DNA of 64,000 nucleotides from Clonostachys chloroleuca (lineage: Eukaryota; Ascomycota; Sordariomycetes; Hypocreales; Bionectriaceae): the NCBI GenBank assembly GCA_037952775.1, contig JBANAY010000003.1:22134001-22198000 (forward strand), written 5' to 3'. Positions 56,867 through 64,000 of the stretch are shown here, piece by piece. The notes beneath the pieces were generated by a model. It ran no database searches and was not told the DNA's origin. It saw only the letters and a list, made by a program, of their open reading frames with translations. The translations under genes and the position numbers were made by a program. Every line of letters starts with the position of its first letter. Positions within the stretch are counted from its first letter, which is position 1.

Positions 56867-58883
56867 CTATCCCAGCTTTTCCTGCACTTCTTGCGCTCCC
56901 TTCACTTCCCTGGCTTCCTTCTCCCTCTCCTCCTTCTCCTGGAGGTAGATCTGGACCTGAGTAACGTGCTTCCTGAAAGCCCTTGGCTTGATCTTGTCCT
57001 GGAACATCTCGTCGATCTCGGCCGGGGTTCGGCGAGCCATCTCGGGCAGGATGTACCACCCAACAGCGCACGAGAGGATACCAACAGTGCCAAAGCTAAG
57101 GTGGAATGTTAGTCTCATCTCATTATAGATAGATGTCAGGTCTAGACAGTAGGGCAATGACTCACAAGAATCCAGACTTGACGGCCCAAACCTGGAGCAT
57201 AAAAGGGACAGTGTAGTTGAATAAGATGCCGAGCAAGAATGAACCCATCAGGGCTACGGAGCCGGTTCTAGCACGGAGACGCTGGGTGGGTATCTCAGCG
57301 ACGTAGGTGTATGCGATGCCGGCGCCGCCAATGCAGCCAAAGTTGGACACACAGCCAAAGAAGACCTAGATAGTACAAATTTCGTCAGCGAACGTATCTC
57401 ATGTGTCAAGTTGTTGGAAGAAATATCGTACCAGCAGGCTGCCCAGTTCTTTACTGGTATAGTCGAAGCAGCCGACAATACCGATGCAGAGGACAGCTAC
57501 GGCAGCAGAACCGAACATGCCTATCGTGAACCATCGCTTTCCGAACTTGTCAGCGAATAATGCACAGGCCATGACACCCACGAGCTGACAGAGGGCCAAA
57601 ATCATCGTGACGGTGAACGCGTCCGAGTTTCCGGCCAGTTGGAAGAAGTAGGTGCTGTAGTTGTTGGTCAAGCTCTGTCCGACGAGCTGCTGCATGGCCT
57701 TGGGCCAAAAGGCGATGAGCAGACGCCAAAGGTTGATGCCGGTGAAGATCTCCTTGAGCTGGGACTTTTGCTCGATGCTGACGAGGCGGTGACGCTCAAT
57801 AGTGGCGATGATGATGGACAGCTGTTCCTTTACGTTGTAGCTCTGGACGTTCTTGTACGCCATTGTCAGGACCTTTTCAGCTTGAGGGATCTTGTCCTTT
57901 TGGACGAGCCACCCTGGGAAGTTTACGTCAGTCTCATGACGGGCAAATACGACCGTATTAGATGGAATAAACTCACAAGGACTTTCTGGAACAAACAGAT
58001 TGATGCCGAGCATGACAACCAACATGCCCCACTGGGTGTAGATGGCGGTCTTCCAGTTGTACGGGTCGGAGTAGCTCAGCTGTCGGAGAGCTAAGGGGGA
58101 AAAGATGTGGGACAGGACGTTCCAGCTGGAGGATCTCGTATTAGCCTTTGTCCGTTATTCATTCTGGCGGAGCTGGTAGCTTACAATTGATAGGCGGTTG
58201 TGAGACCGGCACGAATTTGGGTAGGCGACAACTCTGAGATGTAAACTGGGTATGTAGCCTGCATCATGCCCAACCCGACACCCGCGATCAATTTGGCGAC
58301 AAACCAGTGAATCCAGTTGCTCGAGACGGACTCGACGAGGACGGAGATCACCAATGCGAACCATGTGATGTGCATGGCCCATTTTCGACCCAGTCTGTCG
58401 ATGCACGCCTGCAGACCCAAGACTCCCACAAACTGTCCCAGACTGAGACTTCCACCCCAAAGGGACACATGTTCAGGGGCGAGTTTCGTGCCGCCGTTGG
58501 CCATCTGCCGGATAAACCCTTTGTTCGCGACGATGGATGCCGTTAGAGTGTATTCTGCAAACACTCCATATTAGTAACGCGACCTCCCCAAGTTTGATCA
58601 GGGGCTAGCTGGTCAACATACGGTAACCCTCGAGCGCGGACGCGAATGCGGCAAGCATGCACAGCGAGGTAACGCGCCAGAAGACGCGGAACGCCTTGGT
58701 GATGGGCAAGTCGTCGAGCTCGGAACGCATCTGGACGGCCTGGCCGGCGGCGAGCGCCTGGTCGATGGCCTTGGCATCGGTGGTGTTGTCGGAGCCGCCA
58801 TGCTCCTCGACGGCGTGCTCGGCGACGTGCTCGGAAGCCGTCTTATTATCCTCAGGCTTGGGATGAGCGCTCATGTCGGGCAA
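56867..58883 (-). CDS. MFS sugar permease (hexose/maltose type)
   Basis: Six exons (58883-58622, 58554-58185, 58125-57977, 57913-57432, 57365-57166, 57095-56867) separated by introns of 59-70 nt join in frame to 563 residues, normal for fungal sugar/proton symporters of the plasma membrane. Family marks are: RLGRKWA after helix 2; PESPWW, formed across intron 3, after helix 6; AYTYVAEIPTQRLRART near helix 10; and EIDEMF in the C-terminal tail after helix 12. The hydrophilic N-terminus is about 75 residues. The pattern resembles maltose/alpha-glucoside or general hexose carriers; the sugar cannot be assigned. An alternative start is the ATG nine bases downstream. The divergent nucleoside hydrolase upstream could share control with it, which is only a guess. 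Confidence 0.93.
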
Positions 58884-59643
58884 ATGTAGACTGATGCGAC
58901 TCCTGGAGTGCTTCGGTTGAAGAGGCGATGTCCCTGGACGTGTTGATGCTGAAGGGACGATCTTGTCACTTTATACAGACGTTTCAAATTTGCAAGACGC
59001 GCTCCCCCCATCCCCAAAACCGGCCCCATGGGGACCTAGACAGCCCAAGGGTGGTAAGGTTACGTTCAAGGGTCCGCCGCACGGCTTTTCCCCTGGAATA
59101 GCCAGGCTGTTGGTTGACAGAATTTGACCCAATTAGTCAACCGCCCTGTGGACCAGTCCGTTCCATGTGCGATCGATCATGAATCAGGAGCTAACAGACT
59201 CTCGACTCAGTGGCGCCCGGGAATAGCGCAAGATCGCGCGTCTACGGAAGAGTTAACAAGAAACAAGAAGGGGGCTGAATTGGTAGCCGACGATAGGCTA
59301 CGACCCCTGTTTCTGGTTAGAATGCGAGGTTTGCTGTTGAGTCTGGTGGAGAGTTCCACAAGACAACATGATCTCATGACGGATCCCAGTGACTAAAGGT
59401 GGTTGACACGTTAAAAATTTCCGGATGTTACTTTGAATGCAGGTAATCCTGCATGCTACTCCCAGTGCATTGATCCGACTGAGCGGTTCCCAAATTTGTT
59501 GTCCAGTTTTCGCCATTTCTCCTCGTTGTATCCTCCGGGCTCGTCTCCTCTACAGTCTCTACATCCCAAAACTCGTCTAGTTTAGCTGGCAAATCCATAT
59601 TTGGTACCAACTCAACTGTAAACCCATCAAAGTCAGGCTCAAC
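58884..59643. promoter_or_regulatory. Divergent promoter of sugar permease and nucleoside hydrolase
   Basis: About 760 bp between two divergent start codons. No TATA box or operator can be singled out, and the short frames here are not protein-like. Confidence 0.5.
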
Positions 59644-60558
59644 ATGGCTCCGACTCGCATCATCCTAGACACCGACCTCTCCATGGGCGCCGGGGCAGAC
59701 GTCGACGACGGCTTCGCCTTGGCCCTCGCCCACGCCGACCCCAATATCCAACTCGACCTCGTGACGACGGTAAACGGCAACACAGATGTTGAAAGCGCCA
59801 CCATCCTCACCGGCGTCCTCATGGATCGCTTGAACGTCAATGCCAAAGACACACCTCTCGTTCGTGGTGCGGAAACACCAATGATGTACTCGGAAAAGCG
59901 CCGCACACCAGCGGCACACGTCAGCGCCATGAAGAACAAGGCGCGGCCACCAGTTGAGGGCAAGTACGCGGCCGTGGCCATGGCAGAACACATCATGGCC
60001 AACCCGGGCGAGATCACAGTCGTGGCCATCGGACCGCTGACCAACATCGCCACGGCGATCCTGCTCGAGCCGCGCATCAAGACGGCCATCAAGGAGCTCG
60101 TCATCATGGGCGGCGTCTTCTTCGGCAGCATGTACAGCCACAACAAGCCCGGCGAGTTCAACGTGTTCACGGACCCAGAGGCCGCCCGCGCGGTGCTGTA
60201 CAGTGGCATCACGCAGCGCTGGATCGGGCTGGACGTCACGCTGCAGGTGCGTTTGACGATGGAGGACGCCGATAGCCTGAAGAAGTCGCCGTCCAAGTTC
60301 GCCCAGTTCGCGGGACAGGCGTCGGCGACATACATCGATTACCAAGCCGTGAGATTCCCCGGCAGGCCGAAGATGACCTCGGTGCCCATGCACGACCCCC
60401 TGGCGGTGGCATGTGTGTCGAAGCCGGAGTTGTGCGAGTACAGAGACATGGCTGTTGATATTGTGACGGGCGATGTGAAGGGTCGGGGCATGATGATTGG
60501 GGATCGGTTAGAGCTGCCTGACCCCCGAAGCCGAATTGTCGGGTGGCAGTTGGGGTAA
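59644..60558 (+). CDS. Inosine/uridine-preferring nucleoside hydrolase family protein
   Basis: A single exon of 304 residues, typical of the family, which cleaves ribonucleosides to base and ribose at a calcium-bound Asp cluster in purine/pyrimidine salvage. The N-terminal cluster reads LDTDLSMGAGADVDDGFAL (Asp9, Asp11, Asp19, Asp21, Asp22), longer than the usual DTDxGxDD. Other family marks are TVNGNTDVE, GPLTNIA, the GEFNVFTDPEAA segment, and His248-Asp249 in PMHDPLAVA. No signal peptide is seen, so it is probably cytosolic. Preference for base or for nicotinamide riboside-type substrates cannot be read. The start is at the ATG directly before RIILDTD. Confidence 0.93.
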   Translation: MAPTRIILDTDLSMGAGADVDDGFALALAHADPNIQLDLVTTVNGNTDVESATILTGVLMDRLNVNAKDTPLVRGAETPMMYSEKRRTPAAHVSAMKNKARPPVEGKYAAVAMAEHIMANPGEITVVAIGPLTNIATAILLEPRIKTAIKELVIMGGVFFGSMYSHNKPGEFNVFTDPEAARAVLYSGITQRWIGLDVTLQVRLTMEDADSLKKSPSKFAQFAGQASATYIDYQAVRFPGRPKMTSVPMHDPLAVACVSKPELCEYRDMAVDIVTGDVKGRGMMIGDRLELPDPRSRIVGWQLG

Positions 60559-60707
60559 ATGCCGAGGGGTTCAGGAACCATTTCTTGTCGTTTATTCAGA
60601 CACTATAGATACCGGCCTCGAGAGCCAAGAAATTAGAGTATATACTTGATAGATTCAATGCGATCCTATGTCGAAGCGGGCATCGACACTCGCGCTGGCT
60701 TCTCTAG

Positions 60708-62264
60708 CTAGCTCGGCGCCGTCAGACTCTCGTCGTACTCACATCCCCACTCTGCCTCCAGATCTTGCAATCGCCACCAGGCACCCCAGCCTGTTTTGCG
60801 ACTGATGGTTCTCAGTAGCCGCGCAATCTCCATGCGTTCCGAGACGTGCGTGAACAAGCGTCCTGCAATGTACAGAGGCTGGATTGCATCAATCCTGCTG
60901 CCGTTATGTGGGTTCGAACACGAGATGCCACAGATGCGGCGGGCGTGCCAAACAGGAAAGGATTCGGGAGCCGAGGTCTGTGCTGGGGCGAAACCCGGCG
61001 GGCGTATCTCCAACATGAGGATACACGCTGTATGGTAGAGCTGGTTGCCGGAGATGGCAGAGTTGTGGGAGAAGAGGATGGTGGGAAAGGGGCTGTCTTT
61101 CTGCTGCTGCTGTTCACTCAAGATGTTCGGCACCGGAAGCATGGCCGGCGGCCTCTCTTCCACCCAGCGCCGTAGTTCCCTCCATAGCTGATGCCATTTT
61201 TCCGAGAATGGGCGACTGTCCTGCGCATCAGGCTTCCCGAGCTCGAGGTGTTGCGTGCGTCTGAAGCGCAGATCGCAAACCTTGGCGCAGAGATACGTGG
61301 CCCAGTTGGCATGCATGTCAGGATGCCACTCGCGCCCGTAGTGGTGCAACAATGCTCTAGCAAACTCAGGCTGGTCGTCTGGTGCCAATGCAGAGGGCGT
61401 AGAAGATTCGGCGGGAATCCATTTGGATACTTGATATACCGCCGTTTCCGTCCCGTCGGAGATGATGGCGCCGCATATTTCCATCCGTGCATAACACCAG
61501 AACATGGCCTGGGCAATCCCGCCCGTGAAGCCGTTCACACCAAAGAACCCCAAGATTGCGGCACAGCCTTCAAGATGCCGTCTCCAGTCGGTCGAGTTCC
61601 ACGACATCAGTTCAAACATGGCGAGAATACAGACCGCCACAAGGACATTGGGGTCCTTGGCCTGAAGGGCAGGAGTCAAGAGTCTGATGCTCTCCTGATA
61701 CAGTTCGGGACTGTCAAAGCATCCCGTCACCTCCGCTGCACCTCGCCTCTCCATCTGCCGTGACGAGAACGTGAGCATGGCATACAGCACGGCGGGTGAG
61801 CTGCGCGCAATCAGCGGCACCTGGATCTGAAACTGACGATACGTGTCAAACTTGTCAAGGATGGGGGCGCATTCCGTGACCCAGTTCTGTAAGTACCGGA
61901 TCAGCCGTGACTGCGGTATCTTGAGCGCGGTAAAGTCGAGGCTGGGGCCATCAAAGACGGCGTTCGCGGCTGGTGCTGCAGAGTCAACCGGCTCCGGCGA
62001 GGGCCACCGACTCGGACTGAGGCTGACGATGCCGGACAGCACGACGTGCCGGAGCTCCTCGTGGAGCTCCAGGAATCGGGGGTCCACGGGGAAGTGGTCG
62101 GTCTCGCTCATTGGTGCGTCCATCTTAGGCTCGTATGGGACATCGATATGATGCGGCCCAGATATGCGTCTAACAGCGGTGACCACCGCCTCGGGTTCCT
62201 CCTGCTCGTCGACGGTGGCATGGGTGGGTTGATAGAGGTGGCTACGTGTTGCCACTCGGTGGAC
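60708..62264 (-). CDS. Fungal transcription-factor-domain protein, zinc cluster not seen
   Basis: An open frame of about 518 codons matches the fungal-specific transcription factor domain 2 type (PF11951-like). It has a proline/acidic linker, then helices such as FQIQVPLIARSSPAVLYAML and ILAMFELMSWNSTDWRRHLEG, and a long helical tail ending ESLTAPS. The first ATG in frame is at 62123. The frame extends upstream to 62264, where CTAG on the minus strand would make a good splice acceptor, so an upstream exon is likely. Such proteins normally start with a Zn2Cys6 domain. I searched upstream to about 62580 and saw no convincing cysteine cluster. Either the first exon lies further away or the DNA-binding part is lost. 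It probably acts in the nucleus; target genes are unknown. Confidence 0.75.
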   Translation of the reverse strand, partial: VHRVATRSHLYQPTHATVDEQEEPEAVVTAVRRISGPHHIDVPYEPKMDAPMSETDHFPVDPRFLELHEELRHVVLSGIVSLSPSRWPSPEPVDSAAPAANAVFDGPSLDFTALKIPQSRLIRYLQNWVTECAPILDKFDTYRQFQIQVPLIARSSPAVLYAMLTFSSRQMERRGAAEVTGCFDSPELYQESIRLLTPALQAKDPNVLVAVCILAMFELMSWNSTDWRRHLEGCAAILGFFGVNGFTGGIAQAMFWCYARMEICGAIISDGTETAVYQVSKWIPAESSTPSALAPDDQPEFARALLHHYGREWHPDMHANWATYLCAKVCDLRFRRTQHLELGKPDAQDSRPFSEKWHQLWRELRRWVEERPPAMLPVPNILSEQQQQKDSPFPTILFSHNSAISGNQLYHTACILMLEIRPPGFAPAQTSAPESFPVWHARRICGISCSNPHNGSRIDAIQPLYIAGRLFTHVSERMEIARLLRTISRKTGWGAWWRLQDLEAEWGCEYDESLTAPS

Positions 62265-63277
62265 CTAGTTCGAGCATGCTGTAGGCTACGTGAGAATGGA
62301 GCTTGGCACGGAGGTCTAGCCTAATCTGGGGGACGTAGGCACTTAGCAATGCGACTACCAATGCTTGGCTTGCGGCTGTAGTCTAATTCATGCGGGGAAG
62401 GGAAGAATGAGTCGATAGTAATGACTTTGGTAGGTCGGTCTGATGCTTTGCTTCCAAAACCTTCCTCAGACGAAGACGAGATATTTCGGTTCCGGAACAG
62501 ACGTTTCTCCGATGACCGCCTGTTCTTTCACCGCTTTCGAGGCACACTGGCAGAATAGGGCACTAAAATTACAGGGGTTCGGCCGTTACGGACCAGTGGG
62601 CAGTAAAACACCGTCGCTTGCAAGGAGCATTATCCAGCTTGTCAAATCAACGAAGTTGATCCTCAGACCAGCCCGAAATTGTTGCTAAATTGATACAAGC
62701 AAAAATAAGAAATATTCAATCAATATATTCAATCAAAACGGTTTATCTTAACCCTCTCCTCTTTGTTTTGGCTGAATTCTGGCCGAATCTCGAGGGTGCT
62801 GTTAGTACCGTAGGGTAGGAAGATAAAGTAGACCCGTGGACTTCCGAGTCAATCAAATCAATCTATCCCATCAAATCAATCAGACTTTTGGGGTGGTTGA
62901 TTTGATTGATCGGAAGCGATGAAACGGGGAATTGGTATAATGGCTCAATGGTCTAAGTTTGATTTAATATCATAAACCAAACATCAATGATGTTCGTTTT
63001 ACAGAGGCTCAAGAGGATCTATCACGAAATCTACTTTAGACATCTGGATTACGAATGTTCCTACTGCACCAACGAAAATATTGCAAGATTTAAGAAGTTC
63101 ATTAGACTCAATGATAGAAATAAATCGCTAAAATGAGAGTTTTCCGCCTGATATGTCCCAATTTCCCTCGATTCCAACCATCCACGCTTGATACCTTGTA
63201 AAAGCAGTGAAAAAAGACTTTTGTTATGAATGCTGGTAAAATTTACCATGCTGTGAAAAGATGTGAATCCCTTGAAA
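62265..63277. other. Intergenic region with an inverted repeat
   Basis: About 1 kb, AT-rich from 62690 to 63280. No zinc-cluster exon was recognised. A TGGCTCAATGG stretch at about 62940 looks like a tRNA A-box, but no tRNA fold follows. The inverted repeat at 62841-62916 is listed separately. Confidence 0.45.
62841..62916. repeat. Inverted repeat (hairpin) between two transcription-factor genes
   Basis: The left arm at 62841-62861 (begins CTTCCGAG and ends CAAATCAA) is the reverse complement of the right arm at 62897-62916 except for one unpaired G. The 35-nt spacer also contains CAAATCAATC. It could form a stem of about 20 bp in DNA or RNA. Confidence 0.85.
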
Positions 63278-64000
63278 TCATACGTGGCCAAGACGGAAAG
63301 TCTGCCAAATCCTTTCCAACCTTGCAATTTGATCATCCAACACGATGCCCATCTTGCGCTCGATGTCTCGAAAGGCCTTCAAAAGTGCCACTTGCTGCGA
63401 CTCGTGCGTCATCCTCTCTGCCGCTAGTAGCAGTGCCGCTACGAAGAGAGGGTCAAACTGCTCCTGGAAATGATTCCAGGCGGCCATTCCCGCAATCTTC
63501 TGTGCGTGCCAGCTTTCCGAGCCAAGACGGACCTCTGACCGTGAGAGCTTGAGCAGCCGCGGCTTGTGGGCTATCAGGACGATGAACGATAGATGGATGG
63601 CCATGTTGGCCTGGAGAGCAATGGGCGTGGAGTATATCTCAATCGGAAACGAGGCTGAGCTCTCCGCAGACGGCTCGCCGCTAGAGAACCCAAAGATTGG
63701 CTCCATTTCCAGCGGCCGGGCTTGATACCAATTTATGCAGCGCGCCCAGAGGGTGTGCCATGATGACCAGGCCTCAGCGGCTTTGCCGGCTGGATCCGCT
63801 CCTGTTGGTGAACCCACCTGGGGCTCCCCAGATCTGGCCGTCAGTTGCGCGAGACAAGAATAGGTCAGATGTAGACATTGCGCAAGCTGAGATAGGCACG
63901 CGAGGTATGATGTTCTGATCGCTGAGTCTGGAGCAGAGACGCTTTGCTCGAGGTACTTTACGAGCGACATTGACGGTGGTTCTTCCGTCAGTAAACAGGA
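63278..64000 (-). CDS. C-terminal part of a fungal transcription factor (runs off the window)
   Basis: The frame is open from the window edge to the stop at 63278. An ATG occurs at 63970, but in-frame coding continues upstream to the edge (LLTEEPPS), so the gene is 3'-complete and 5'-truncated by the window. The visible 230 or so residues are helical. They include a PIALQANMAIHLSFIVLIAHKP segment and end with AFRDIERKMGIVLDDQIARL, which resembles the C-terminal halves of fungal-specific transcription factor (PF11951/PF04082-type) proteins. The zinc cluster, if any, would be outside. A second regulator of similar type lies 1 kb downstream on the same strand. Confidence 0.65.
   Translation of the reverse strand, partial: SCLLTEEPPSMSLVKYLEQSVSAPDSAIRTSYLACLSQLAQCLHLTYSCLAQLTARSGEPQVGSPTGADPAGKAAEAWSSWHTLWARCINWYQARPLEMEPIFGFSSGEPSAESSASFPIEIYSTPIALQANMAIHLSFIVLIAHKPRLLKLSRSEVRLGSESWHAQKIAGMAAWNHFQEQFDPLFVAALLLAAERMTHESQQVALLKAFRDIERKMGIVLDDQIARLERIWQTFRLGHV

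Noticed and set aside
62521..62590. CQCASKAVKEQ-like reading upstream of the 60.7-62.3 kb regulator as a zinc cluster
   Set aside because: Only two cysteines and a stop soon after; the six-cysteine pattern is absent.
62930..63015. Possible tRNA beginning with an A-box-like TGGCTCAATGG
   Set aside because: No matching B-box, acceptor stem or anticodon arm follows.

Overview
The window looks like chromosomal DNA of a filamentous ascomycete (Pezizomycotina, probably Sordariomycetes). Genes are monocistronic with short GT-AG introns (about 55-185 nt), and intergenic spaces run to several kb. The families are typical of moulds: an ATRIP/UvsD-type checkpoint protein, Zn2Cys6 regulators, MFS sugar carriers, a GT4 glycosyltransferase with a C-terminal membrane anchor, and a huge low-complexity secreted protein. 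No ribosomal RNA, CRISPR array or intact transposon was seen.

Left part (1-18.9 kb): a beta-carbonic anhydrase (3466-4377, -); an amidase-signature enzyme (8145-9813, +) broken by one missing base at its catalytic-serine motif; CDP-diacylglycerol synthase (10748-12571, -); a Rad26/UvsD/ATRIP-like checkpoint protein (13949-16380, +), also with an apparent one-base deletion; and a small secreted cysteine-rich protein with a DHVHVS-type C-terminal domain (16673-17519, -).

Middle (18.9-42.8 kb): the most striking object is a single-exon gene of about 7.1 kb (18933-25997, -). It encodes a secreted protein of about 2,354 residues: signal peptide, Cys/Pro-rich head, Gly-Pro-Asn collagen-like stretch, a GLEYA-like domain, then about 1,660 residues of Leu/Gly/Asn/Asp/Pro repeats such as PDLGNTLGN. 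It is followed by UDP-glucose 6-dehydrogenase (29671-31844, -), a divergent GT4 glycosyltransferase (36081-37661, +) and an MFS transporter (40985-42763, +).

Right part (42.8-64 kb): after a gene-poor stretch with a decayed membrane-protein gene (47240-48249, -) comes a compact set resembling the yeast ARO10/ARO80/ARO9 system: a thiamine-diphosphate 2-oxoacid decarboxylase (49399-51150, -), a divergent Zn2Cys6 regulator (51556-53808, +, apparently damaged) and an aromatic-type aminotransferase (54359-55837, +). Together these would form an Ehrlich pathway from amino acid to 2-oxoacid to aldehyde. Then follow a tRNA-Arg(ACG), an MFS sugar permease, a nucleoside hydrolase and two fungal transcription-factor-domain genes, the last running off the window.

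Three genes carry single missing bases inside or beside homopolymers, which raises the question of assembly error versus real decay. Exon borders were deduced by reading splice signals and frames by eye.
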